NCBI GenBank assembly: GCA_014529385.2
Contig: CM043961.1
Coordinates: 11,638,478-11,702,477 of the forward strand
Reading direction: 5' to 3'
Origin: Adiantum capillus-veneris
Taxonomy: Eukaryota; Streptophyta; Polypodiopsida; Polypodiales; Pteridaceae
Length of the DNA: 64,000 nt
Shown here: positions 36,089-47,733 of the stretch, piece by piece
Position numbering within the stretch: position 1 is the first letter of the stretch
Layout: the number at the start of each line of letters is the position of its first letter
Notes under the pieces: model-generated
Told to the model about the DNA's origin: nothing
Database searches by the model: none
What the model saw: the letters and a program-made list of their open reading frames with translations, nothing else
Program-made: the position numbers and the translations under genes

Positions 36089-36489
36089 ATTTGGTTTCTC
36101 TTTTCTTGCTTAAGAAGAGAGATCCTTGAGTAGCCTCTAAATGGTTGATGTTGTTAATTATATTAGGGTAAGTGGAACTGGGATCTATTATCGGTTTTGT
36201 TGATCCCACCATGTGGGGGATGGTGCACACCTCGGGAGCTTTGGACTTAAAAATGGAGTCTTTTTATACTTGCCTACGGCTTTACCATTATTGAGCCATA
36301 AGAAGTCCAAAAGGAGCTAGCCCTTGGCAACTCTGCTATGTTAGACCTACTCCTCTACTCTCTATAATTAACCACTTCGAGCCGTGGGTGTAGATACTTA
36401 AGAGCCGATTTTCAAAGGCTAAGAGGAGTGGCAACTAAGGTTTTGAATTGCCAAAGCATACACTAAGTACATACATAAATTTTGTTAAC

Positions 36490-39400
36490 GTGGCTGACAA
36501 TAATCAAGAGAGTAGAATGAACATTGATAGCTTTGATTTTGCACATGAAGGTGCTAATGATGATGCTCCCATGTTTGTGAATTAAATTGTCACTAGGTTG
36601 CAGCAAGCTATGGGCAACCCTACTTTGCAAGCCGAAGTTACTCAACAACTTCGTGCTTATGGAATTTCCCTTCCTCTCCAAGAGGAGAGAGAGCTTAGGA
36701 GGCCTCTTGAAGAGATCCCCAAAAGAAGACTCTCTCCCATTCAAGAGGAGGAATCCAAAGAGCAAGAAAGCAATGAAAGTTTAAGTTCCTCTGAAGATGT
36801 GGCTCCACGAAGACGGCGGTCTAGACGATCGCCCACTCCTCCCAAGAGGAAAAGATCAACACATAGTCCTTCTCCTCATCACTCTGAAAGGCAAGAGAGG
36901 AAACAAAGGAAGAAAAGGGCTAGGAAGAGGTCACCCTCTTCTCCTTCTTCTTCACCTTCCTCCTCTTCCGACAAAAGTTATGGCTATTCTCCTAGAGAAT
37001 ACAAGAGGGGAGGACATCGCAAATCATTTCCTACATGGCGAAGGTCACAAAAGCTAAAGAAGTTCAAGGAGGGAGGAAAGAGTATCTCTTTTCTCACCTA
37101 TGATGGCACCTTCGGTGCTACCGACAAAGTGTTGGCCTTCATCCAACAATTTGATGCGGCCTTTGGAGATGAGGGCTTCATAGAGTCCTCTAAGCTACGC
37201 CATGTAGCTATGCACTTCCAAAAATCAGCTCGTCAATGGTGGGCTAGCCTTCGTGGAAATGGTGAAGCCCCAAAGACATGGAAAACTCTACGAGTTTCCA
37301 TCATGAAACAATTCCTTGCAAGCGATGCAAAGGACAAAGTGCTTACCGAATGGCGCAGCTTGAAGCTCCTCTCCCATGAGTCTATCCACAAATATGTAGA
37401 CAAGTTTTGGGATTTACATCTCAAGGCTACTGTCTTTCAAACGATAGACTTTGCCGAGCAAAGGTAGCAATTCTGTGCAGGATTACCTGAAGAGATGGCC
37501 GAATACATCAACTCTCAACGGCCTGGTACTATTAGCGAAGTAATCCATCACACCATGGTTGCTTCACGCATCAATTTCCATCAAGGGGCTAGACGTAATG
37601 TCAAGCCCATGGAAAACAAAGACAAAAATGATGCAAAGGGGAAAACCAATGTTCAAAATACTTCCCAAGTCAATTACAACAATAACAACAATCGGTCCAA
37701 GGAGAAGGGAGTTTACAAAGGTAAAAACAAACTCTCTCCTGAAGAGCTTGAAGCTTTTTGCAAGGACCATAAGTGTTTCAAGTGTGGGGAGCAAGGACAT
37801 GGCTATCGTTCTTGCCCCAAGAAGAATACTCGCAATGAGACTCCTAGGGCTTCCACCATCGAAGCTCCAAAAGAGAATGCTCATTGCAAAGGATCATCAC
37901 TTTCCTATGCTTGGGGAAAGGTAAGAGAGCATGATGCCTTCATCTTGTTTGACCCTGGCTCTACTCTTAACTTCATATCAATGGAGTTGGCCACCAAGTT
38001 GGGCATTCAAGGTTTTGAGATGGGAGATATAGTAGTGGCTGATGCGGCTTTCAAGGGACAACAAGCCTCCATTACTCCCTTGATTGGGAAGTTGAGGCTT
38101 CATGTCCAAAGCTATGTCGACAAAGAAGACTTCTTCATCTCTCCTCTCCAACATGAGGATGTTATCCTAGGGGCACCATGGTTTGATCGCAAAGCTGCCA
38201 ACATGAAGTTCCCTGAAAGGAGAATCTACTTCACCTACAGGGGGAAGAACATGTATATAGATGCTAGTGAGAGTGGTCGCACTATCCCACTTGTAAATCC
38301 TCTTGCTTTTGATAAGTCAATGAAGAGCTCAGTTTCTACGTACATCATTTTTGTCAAAGAGTCTCTAAAAGATACTAATGTTTCATCAAATGTAAACGGT
38401 AGGAATCAAGAAGAGTTAGACTTGTCTAATTTTCTAAAAGGATTCCAAGATGTGTTCATCGATGATATCCCTATGGACTTACCTCCAAAACAAGGGGATG
38501 ATGATCATCGCATTGAGCTCCTTCCTGGAAGCTCACCACCTAACAAGCCTCCTTATTGAGTCTCACAAGCTCAACAAGAGGAGATCATGAGGCAAGTACA
38601 AGAGCTGGTAGACAAAGGGATGGTGAGGCCTAGTTTCTCTCCCTTTTGTTCTCCAGTCCTTTTAGTGCAAAAGAAAGATGGTACATACCGTATGTGTGTG
38701 GACTATCGAGCACTAAACCATATCACTATCAAAAACAGATTTCCCGTACCTCGGGTAGAAGATCTGTTTAATAAGCTACAAGGCTCTAGCTACTTCAGTA
38801 GGATTGACCTTAAGAGTGGCTATCATCAAATAAGGATAGTGGATGAAGATATCTTAAAGACCGCGTTTCGTACAACGTTTGGTCTTTATGAATATCTAGT
38901 CATGCCTTTTGGCTTGACTAATGCACCAACTATGTTCAATCGTTTGATGGAGAAAATTTTTAGACCATACCGCAAATTCACTGGAGTGTTCTTTGATGAT
39001 ATCATCATCTACTCCAAGTCTTTGGAGGAACATAAGAAACATCTCCAAGTGATTTTTTAAGCATTGAGGGAGAACAAGCTTTTTCTCAACCAAAAGAAAA
39101 GCAAATTCTTCCTTCAAGAGATTCAATACCTAGGTCATATTATCTCTAAAGATGGTATCCGAATGGATCCATCAAAGTTAGAGGTAATAAAAGCATGGCC
39201 TAACCCAAGAAATCTACATGAGCTAAGAAGCTTTGTTGGTATGTGCGCATATATTAGACGCTTCATAGCAAAATTCTCTCAAGTAGCAAGACCACTACAC
39301 GACTTAACTAAGAAGAACATTAAGTTTGTATGGACTACTAAGGAGCAAAATTCTTTTGAAAAGCTCAAAGAGAAGCTTACTTCCCAACCAGTCCTCATGC

Positions 39401-39608
39401 TTCCGGATCTCTCAAAGCCATTTGAGGTCCAATGTGATGCTTGTGGTGATTGCCTTGGAGCAGTTTTGCTTCAAGAAGGGCATGCCATACCATATGAGAG
39501 CCGAAGGCTCAATATTGATGAATGAGTCTTGGGAATTTATGAGAAAGAGCTTTTAGCTATTCTACATGCCCTGGACACATGGAAGCACTACCTATTGGGG
39601 ACTCCATT
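36490..39608 (+). pseudogene. Ty3-B gag, protease, reverse transcriptase and start of RNase H
   Basis: The gag part (about 36490-37480) has an Arg/Ser-rich region (about 36800-37060), then ISFLTYDGTFGATDK and a gag core like that of Ty3-A. The CCHC knuckle CFKCGEQGHGYRSC is at about 37772-37814. Protease carries FDPGSTLNFIS (about 37950). Reverse transcriptase (about 38587-39060) shows [30 protein letters not shown] and FFDDIIIYS. RNase H begins near 39400 (FEVQCDACGDCLGAVLLQE) and is interrupted by Copia-B. It is a fossil, less decayed than Ty3-A. Confidence 0.92.
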
Positions 39609-39800
39609 TGAAGGAGTACGAGCGGAAGTGCGACGCGAGAGAGAGTGCGAGAAGAAGAGCACGACGATATGGTGAACTCGCTCTACTGTAATGTGTAGAG
39701 CATAGTGAGTTCTTATTAGGTTTTAACAAAAGAATATGTGTACATACCTGGCGGCCCGCCCACTTACCTGGGCGACCACATTGGGCTTTATACCCCAACA
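39609..39800 (-). repeat. 3' LTR of Copia-B
   Basis: 192 bp, pairs with 44888-45079. Confidence 0.95.
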
Positions 39801-39889
39801 ACCTCCCACTTAAAGTCCAATGTGGTACTTTAAGTGTGAGAGAAGCTACTATATAAGATAATATACAAGAGATGTAGAGAAGTGATGTA

Positions 39890-42800
39890 CTACCCTACAC
39901 CTAACTGCTTGCGAAAATGCGCAAAGCTCTCTGAGGGAAGTCCTTTTGTAAGTAGATCAACAGGATTTTCTGTGGTGTGAACTTTGACAAGCTGAAGTTG
40001 CTTATCCTCGAGCATTTCCCTGATGAAATGATACTTCACATCCACATGCTTTGTCTTTGACTGATAAACTGGATTGCGAGCCAATTGTGTAGCACTTTGA
40101 CTATCACAATATAACACAGGCATCTCTTCTTTGATTCCCAAATCTGTTACTAGTCGATTAAGCCAAATTGATTCTTTGCATGCCTCTGATGCTGCAACAT
40201 ATTCAGCCTCTGTAGTAGACTGAGTAACACAATCTTGTAATCTAGAACGCCATGATAATGCTCCACCAGCCAATGTAAAGACATACCCTGACGTAGACCT
40301 TCGGTTGTCTAAGTCACCTGCATAATCTGAGTCTGTAAAACCCTTTACACTTAGCTCCTGACTCCCATAGCATATACGCATACTCTTTGTAGCTTTCAGG
40401 TATCTCAATATTCCTTTCACTGCCTCCCAATGTTTCTTGCCTAGGTTTGACATGTATCGACTTACTACTCCCACTGCAAATGCAATGTCTAGGCGAGTAG
40501 CAATCATTGCATACATCAAACTACCCACTACAGACACATATGGAATCTTATCCATTTCAGCCTGTTCTTCCTTAGACACAGGACAATCTTGTTTGCTAAG
40601 TTTCACATATGGTGGCAATGGAACACTCAATGCCTTTCCCTTCTCCATATTGAAACGTTGCAAAACCTTGTCAATATACTCTGTTTGAGATAACCAAATC
40701 AACTTCTTTGATCTGTCTCTCTCAATGCGCATACCAAGTATATGACTTGCCTCACCCATGTCTTTCATGTCAAACGATTTTGCCATCTTTGACTTCAAAG
40801 CTGAAATTTCTTCCAAGTGCTTGCCAACAATCAACATGTCATCCACATACAAAATAAGGATCAGCCAACTGCCATCCTTAGCCTTCTTTGTATATAGACA
40901 GTGATCGAACTCACTACATTTGTAGCCTTGAGAAAGCATAAACTTGTGGAATTTATGGTACCATGCCCTCGGTGATTGTTTTAAGCCATAAAGACTCTTT
41001 AACAACTGGCATACCCAATCTTCCTTGCCTTTCTCAACAAACCCTTCTGGCTGCTGCATGTAAATTTCCACATCTAAATCACCATGCAAGAACGTTGTCT
41101 TGACATCCATTTGGTGCATCAACAAATCTAATATGGCAACCAATGCAAGAAAGCATCTCAATGTAGTCATCTTGACCACCGGAGAGAAGTCTTCATCAAA
41201 TTCAATGCCTTGTTCTTGCTTAAAGCCCTTGGCAACAAGCCTTGCTTTGTACTTTGGCTGATTATCATGAGCGGTGATCTTATACCTGTAAACCCATTTA
41301 CAAGGTAGAGTCTTTTTGCCCTGTGGTAATTTAACTAGCTTCCATGTCTTGTTTTTATGCAGAGCTGTCATCTCTGACTGCATGGCCAATTGCCAATTCC
41401 CGGAGTCCTTCATTTGCACTGCTTCCTTGTAACATGAAGGCTCATTGCAATCAGTCAACATGACATAGTTCATAGATGGAACAAACCTATCAGGAGGTCG
41501 CGTGACACGTCCAGATCTACGCACAATAGGTGGCTCAGGCTCAACCACAACCTGTGGTTCCACTCTATCCTGTCCTTGCTCCTCTTGAGCCCTGACATTT
41601 TGTCTTGCACGTGCAGGTCCATCTTCTTGGAAGACAACTCTTCTAATCTCCTCAACCCTCTCTGGTTTAGAATGATATTTGGATTCATTAAAGTGAACAT
41701 CATTGCTGCGGACAACCTTTCTGGATTCGGGATCCCAAAGTCTGTACCCCATCTCACCAGAATTACCATAGCCTAGAAAGATGCACTTTCTACTCTTTGG
41801 CTCAAGTTTGTTCCTAAATTCCTTTGGAACGTGAGTATATGCCTCACAGCCAAAGACTCTGAGGTGCTTGTATGAGGGAATTTTGCCTGACCATACCATC
41901 TTTGGCACTGAATCCTTCTGCAAAACCTTGCTAGGAGATCTATTTACAAGATGAACAGCTGGTGATACAGCTTTAGCCCAAAACCCATTTGGCAACTGTG
42001 CATTAGACAACATACTTCTGACCTTCTCTTGTATGGTCCTATTCATCCTCTCAGCAACACCATTTTGAGGAGGATTGTAAGGAGCAGTAAGTTCACGTTT
42101 TATACCTTTTGACTCACAAAAGTCCTGAAAGGCCTTTGAAACATACTCTCCACCATTGTCAGTGCGTAAGCATTTAAGCTTCTTGCCACTCTGATTCTCC
42201 ACAAGTGTCACAAACGTTTTGAAAACACTAAACGCTTCATCCTTGTGCTTGAGAAAGTAAACCCATACTTTCCTCGAGTAATCATCTATAAATGTCATAA
42301 AGTAAGAAGCTCCCCCTAGAGATAGGTTAGGTGTAGGTCCACACAAATCACTATGAACAAGTGCCAACTGTGTATCTCTTCTACTGCTTCTATGCTTATG
42401 TGGCTGTTGTGTTTGCTTACCATATAGACAATGTTCACAGAATTCAAAATCATTAAATGAAAAGCCAGGCAAATAACCAGAACGAGACAAGATTTCATTC
42501 CCTTCTTGGACATATGTCCTAACCGGCTATGCCACAAAGAAACGTGCGGCTGCTCGGTTACATTGATTACATTTTTAGAGACATTTGATACATAAATCAT
42601 GTAAAGTCCTCCAGACTTTACTCCATGTGCTACTGTCATAGAACCCTTGGATATCTTCCACATGTTCTGTCCAAAAGTGGTGACGTAGCCAGCATCATCA
42701 AGTAAACCTGTGCTGATCAAGCTCTTTGTAATTGCGGGAACATGTCTCACATTCTTCAGCGTGAAAGAAGAGCCATTCTGAAACTTCAATTGAACATCTC

Positions 42801-43872
42801 CAACACCTAAGATCTCACATGTCTGCCCATTGCCTAGCCGAACATGATCTTTAGTGGTCACATAAGAAGTAAACCACTCCTTGTTTGGAGACACATGAAG
42901 TGATGCCCCTGAGTCTATAATCCAGTCACTCAATGCATTTCCATCAGATGCTGTAAGAAGAGCTGAGTCCATTGCATTCTTCAAGAAGTAGATGTCTCCT
43001 GACACTAGACTGTCATCCTCTGCAACAGTGTTTGTCACATTTATTTCTTGAATCTTCACTGAGGACTTGTTCTTCTCACTATGGTCTTCAACTTTCTCTT
43101 TGCCTTTTTCTGCTTTCCATTCTCTGCAATCTCTTTTCATGTGACCCTTCTTGCCACAATGGTAGCATTCTATGTCACTCTTTCCTTTAGCACTCCGGGA
43201 CTTGCTACGAGACTGATTCCTCTTTCCACCTTTGTACCCATTTTCTTTGGTCCTTCCCCTGACAACTAAGGCTGTTCCTTTGCCTTTGTCCATTGTCTTT
43301 CTATTGGTTTCTTCAGTAAGCAGACTTCCTTCTACACCTGCTATGTTCAAACCATCTGGAGGTGCAGAATTACTCAAAGCTGTGCGAAAAGTGTCCCAAC
43401 TTTCTGGCTATGTGATCAACAGGAACATAGCTCTAACAGGTTCATCAAACTTGACACCTTGAGCTGACAACTGACTATAGATTGTGTTGAATTCATTCAG
43501 ATGATTGGACATAGGTGTCCCTTCTTTCATCTTCAAGTCAACAAGCTTCTTAAGCCAGTATACCTGTGAAGCTGCACTCTGCTTCTCATAAAGATCACTC
43601 AGCTTTAACCATGCTTGATAAGCCGACATCTCGTCTGCTACATTGAAGTAAACACTTTCTGCCAAAGTCAGAATAATGGTAGAAAGTGCCAATTCATCCA
43701 TTTCGCTCCATTCATCTTTGTCGATATCTTCTGGTTTTATCCCCTTGAGCTTTATAGGTTTTATCTGCTTCTTTTGTACCAACACGTGCCAAATGTGCTT
43801 CTTCCACAATGGGAAATTGGTTCCATCCAGCTTCTTGGTATTGTAAAGAGCAGTGTCCTGTGATCCAGCCAT
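39890..43872 (-). pseudogene. Copia-B gag-pol block
   Basis: The gag part (about 43408-43872) begins MAGSQDTALYNTKKLDGTNF and has the UBN2-type gag fold typical of copia. The CCHC knuckle CYHCGKKGHMKRDC is near 43126-43167. Protease has DWIIDSGASLHVSP near 42900. The pre-integrase motif LWHSRLGHMS is near 42520. The integrase core (about 42400-41900) shows HSDLCGP, TDNGGEY and NGVAERMNRT, the D-D-E signature. Reverse transcriptase (about 41370-40600) has WVYRYKITAHDNQPKYKARL and LYVDDMLIV. RNase H ends the block (CDSQSATQLARNPVYQSKTK). Order and motifs are those of Ty1/copia. It is nearly whole with about two breaks. Confidence 0.93.
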
Positions 43873-44873
43873 AGCTACGCTTCACAGTAGTTTACTTTCC
43901 TGGGAAAAATTCGACAGAGTTTCCCATGTAAACTGACCTCTGAACCAATATCAACCTGTCAAATGAACCAAGAAAGCTTCAGATTCTGCAGAAATTTTGG
44001 CAGAGTCTCCTTTGTAAAATGGCTCTGGTGTACTAAAAACAGACCAAAAAACAGCTCAAAAAACCACTGTCTCTCTAACACTGTAAGCATAGACTGCGAC
44101 AATGCCTCGACGGCAGTAAAGCAAAGATGCAATCCCAACTGTCTAACTCACAGTCAATACATCCTAGCTGCCTATCTAAGGGTGCTCGAGGGATCGCTCC
44201 AAGACCTGTATCACCGAAAGGATCTCAACATTCGAGAATCCCCCAGCTCAATAAAACCTCACTCGACCCTCAACAAAGGCTGCAGTAAATCTGACAGTAC
44301 ATAGACTTCCCACAAAGTCATACATCCACAAATTTCCCACTGTATGCTGTAACCGCTGCGGCGGTTGTTTGCTGCGTGACTCACAGCCAGCAAACCCTCA
44401 ACAGACATACATCATCTCTGACAATACATCCCATGTGGAAGTACCTGGAATGTCAGGATGAAATCTGGAATATCAAGCAGCAAACACAAGCTACCTGATG
44501 AACTAGTGGATGTCGCCTACAGTCTGTGTGTAGATACGCCCGTGTCGTATGTGACACGTCTCCAAGAACTGTGAGCCATCCTTCGATGTGTAGACAGCCA
44601 CAAATCAACACTCTAGGAGTGTCGATATCCTCAGCACCTGCAGTCGTAGGCCGAAAACCCCAAATTTGCAGAGTCGGATCTGCACCCGTCGAGACCACGT
44701 AGTCGAAAATGGCCTGCGCAGACCTTTGTCGAAGCCGAACGGTGGCCGAGATGACTTCAGAATGAAATTCTGACAACACGAGATTTGGGGCCGTGTCTTC
44801 GCCTGTCGAATTTCACTCCAATCTGAATTGGTGACTCTAGCCTTCTGCAATGCTGCCCCGAGCCTCGATCTGA
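43873..44873 (-). other. Copia-B leader
   Basis: About 1 kb of non-coding sequence lies between the primer site and gag. No repeated motif or ORF of note is seen. Confidence 0.6.
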
Positions 44874-44887
44874 GCTCTGATACCAGT

Positions 44888-45079
44888 TGAAGGAGTACGA
44901 GCGGAAGTGCGACGCGAGAGAGAGTGCGAGAAGAAGAGCACGATGATATGGTGAACTCGCTCTACTGTAATGTGTAGAGCATAGTGAGTTCTTATTAGGT
45001 TTTTACAAAAGAATATGTGTACATACCTGGCGGCCCGCCCACTTACCTGGGCGACCACATTGGGCTTTATACCCCAACA
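44888..45079 (-). repeat. 5' LTR of Copia-B
   Basis: 192 bp, followed on the minus strand by the primer site at 44874-44885 and a leader of about 1 kb (43873-44873). Confidence 0.95.
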
Positions 45080-45084
45080 CCATT

Positions 45085-45814
45085 TATTCTACGAACCGAC
45101 CACCAAAGTCTCAAGTAGTTTATGATGCAAACCAAGCTTTCCAACAAACAAATGAGGTGGGAAAATTTTCTTTCGCAATTTAATTTCCATGTTGCTCACA
45201 TAGCTGGTAAGCACAATCAAGTGGCCGATGCACTTTCACGACGACCCAAAGTTAATGCAGTGTCTATAGCTACTCACAATGATATATCCTCTATGATAGA
45301 TGAGTATGCTACTGACCCTGACTTTAGAGACATAATGTCAGCCCTTGCTTTGGGGAAGAAAGAGGAACCATTCACCTTGCAGGATGGTTATCTTCTCCAC
45401 GGCAATAGGCTATGTGTTACCCATTCCCTTCGTAAAAAAGTTATGTATGAATCCCATGCTCCTCCATATGCGGGGCATAGAGGTATTCAACCTACTCTCT
45501 GAGGAGTAGAGACGTACTTCTGGCCTACCATGAAAGTGGACATACAAGAGTATGTTTCAAAATGTGTAGTATGCCAAAAGACCAAGTATGATAGAGGGAA
45601 GAAACCTGGATTACTACAGCCATTGCCTATTCCAAATTCACCATGGGAGAGTATATCCATGGATTTCATCTTTGGATTACCCAGGTCTATCCATGGGAAT
45701 ACAGGAATATGGACAATAGTTGACAGGTTTAGCAAGCAAGCACATTTTATTCGTGTCAAAAAGACTATTATGGCACATCAAATGGCAACTCTCTTCATAT
45801 CTCAGATTTTTTAA
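45085..45814 (+). pseudogene. Ty3-B end of RNase H and integrase
   Basis: Beyond Copia-B the reading resumes with KLSNKQMRWENFLSQFNFH and HIAGKHNQVADALSRRP (end of RNase H). The integrase HHCC region (YESHAPPYAGHRG, CVVCQKTKYDRGK) and core start (SISMDFIFGLPRS, IWTIVDRFSKQAHFI) follow. It is a fossil. Confidence 0.9.
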
Positions 45815-46109
45815 TTGTGCACAAATTTAACTAGTATGCATGCTTAGAATCATGTTTGTGATGACGGCGTCTCTCAAACACCAAGTAGAATTTGTCACTC
45901 AGACTTTGGGAGAATGAAATGGACTAAAGAGCAGACATGCATGCGACAGCTATGTCTCCCAAGCACCAAATGGATTAGTCATCCATCTTGGAAAGATGTC
46001 GTAGGGTAAAAAGGGATCCTCTACCCGCTAAGTAAAATTGACTAATGACTAAGGCTTTATCTCTTCTACCTCATAGTCGAGGATGACTATGATTTCAAGA
46101 GAGAGGTAA

Positions 46110-47728
46110 TGTCATAAAATCTAATATCTAATATCTAACCAACCCAAATGATTTTCTCATATTAAATTGATCACTTAATGTGGAAGAATAAACGGGAACA
46201 AGTGTTAAGATATAGACATGTGCTTATAGATCTATCTCAACAAACGGCCAATGGTAAAGGGGCCCAAATGAGAGATGTTCTATCAAAGAGCTAACAAATG
46301 GAGCATAAGAACTTAGGGTTAGCTTCATTGAAGACCTCCAATAATGTGTGTAAAAGGCCTTTGACCTTAGGTAAGCTAGGGCTGAGCTTAAGGCGCGGGA
46401 ACCTGACCCATCTCAAGGTGCTTGTCCTGCTTGTCATGCTTGATGACTAAGGTGATTGAGGTGCTTGAGATTCTTGAGGTGCTTAATTATTGAGATGCTT
46501 GAGGTGCTTGACATGCTTGAGATGCTAGGGTTGCACTTGAGGTGAGAACCCAGCCCAAGCTTAAAGTGGTTATGAGCCAAGCTTGTGGTGGGAACTGGGC
46601 CTATGCATGAGGGGATTGAGGTGTCAAAAAGTCAAAGATTCAATCCCTACAAGGAGGGGGAGAGCCCTACATGAGGGGGGATGAGAAAGAACACCCACAC
46701 ACTCACACAAGGCATGCATGGTACAAAGAAAGCAAAAGGGACACTTGTCAAGTTCCTCCCATGTTGCCCTCATGGTGTGCCTGAAGCCTATTGGTTGGCC
46801 ACCCAAGGGGTCCAATAATAATTTAGGAGATTTAATTAATTGATTTAGCATTTATCTAGCCCTCTCTCTCAAAGGGGAAAGGGGGACACTTGTCTCAAGG
46901 CTACCCTTGCTGCTTGTAATGCCTCCTGCTTGTGATTGGCTAGGCCTGGAGGGGTCCAATGAGCTTCAAGCATGAGCTACAAGGGGGGGTCGACCCAAGC
47001 AAGCTAGGGGGTTGATTAGGGGGTATACTCACCCACACACACTCACAAACACTCTCATTGTGTGCTATGCAAAGTGCAAGAGCTCCATCTCCTTCTCCAA
47101 GCAAGTAGAGGTTGAGAGCCTACACCAACACTCTTGGATATGGAGTGCAAATCCAACCAAGAGCCATGCTTCAATGCTTAAGCTTTCCATCTCCTTCTTC
47201 TTCATTACTATGCTATTATGTATGCTAGCAACAAGAGCTATGATAAGTGAGGAACGAATTCTTTCTCCTACGAAATGTTTCTTCTTCCTCTTCCCTACCC
47301 TCATTCCCTGCTAGCTCTCTCCACCTTCGAAGGTGTTTGAGGTCTTGGGACTGAGGCTTGGGATAGTTAAAGCTTTCTTCAAGTTTATGTTATGTTTGTG
47401 ATGCATGAAGCTTTCCATATTCATTGCATCACCTAGGTCACAAGGAACACAAAGATTGTATTGTAACAAGTCTCTCTTAATGGGAGAAATCATAATACAA
47501 ATGCCTATTGGAGGGGGAACCGGCTCCACATAAATCCGGTCCTCAACTGTTGTCATGTTCTCTAAATTCTCTCTCTTGCAAAATTATTGTTCATGCCAGG
47601 TTAACTAATTGCTATGATTATGTTTCTATCTTCAACTATGTACACCCGCTATGCTCACAAAGTCATTTCTCAAAAGTACTTTCATTAATTTCCGCTACTC
47701 TCAAGTTAAATAGGCCAATTCCATTACA
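46110..47728 (+). repeat. 3' LTR of Ty3-B
   Basis: It is preceded by the purine tract AAGAGAGAGG also seen in Ty3-A, and it ends CCATTACA directly before the ATGTG target duplication. Confidence 0.94.
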
Positions 47729-47733
47729 ATGTG

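Larger units (their letters stand above)
39609..45079 (-). mobile_element. Ty1/copia LTR retrotransposon Copia-B, youngest level of the nest
   Basis: The LTRs are 39609-39800 and 44888-45079, each 192 bp and differing at two positions by my count (about 1%). Ends are TGAAGGAGTACG and TACCCCAACA on the plus strand. The target duplication is exact: CCATT at 39604-39608 and 45080-45084. The primer site on the minus strand is TGGTATCAGAGC (44874-44885). The minus-strand purine tract AAGTGGGAGG lies beside the left LTR. Total length is 5.47 kb. It is close to whole, with roughly two breaks in the coding part. The low LTR divergence means it inserted recently. Confidence 0.96.
34470..47728 (+). mobile_element. 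Ty3/gypsy LTR retrotransposon Ty3-B (chromovirus-like), inside Copia-A and host to Copia-B
   Basis: The LTRs are 34470-36075 and 46110-47728, starting TGTCATAAAATC and ending in CCATTACG or CCATTACA. The target duplication is exact: ATGTG at 34465-34469 and 47729-47733, within Copia-A pol. The primer site is TGGTATCAGAGC at 36077-36088. I saw roughly four substitutions in the first 240 LTR bases (about 2%), so it is younger than Copia-A. Copia-B (39609-45079) is inserted in its RNase H region. Without Copia-B the element is about 7.8 kb. It belongs to the Ty3-A family. It is broken, with a few breaks. Confidence 0.95.
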
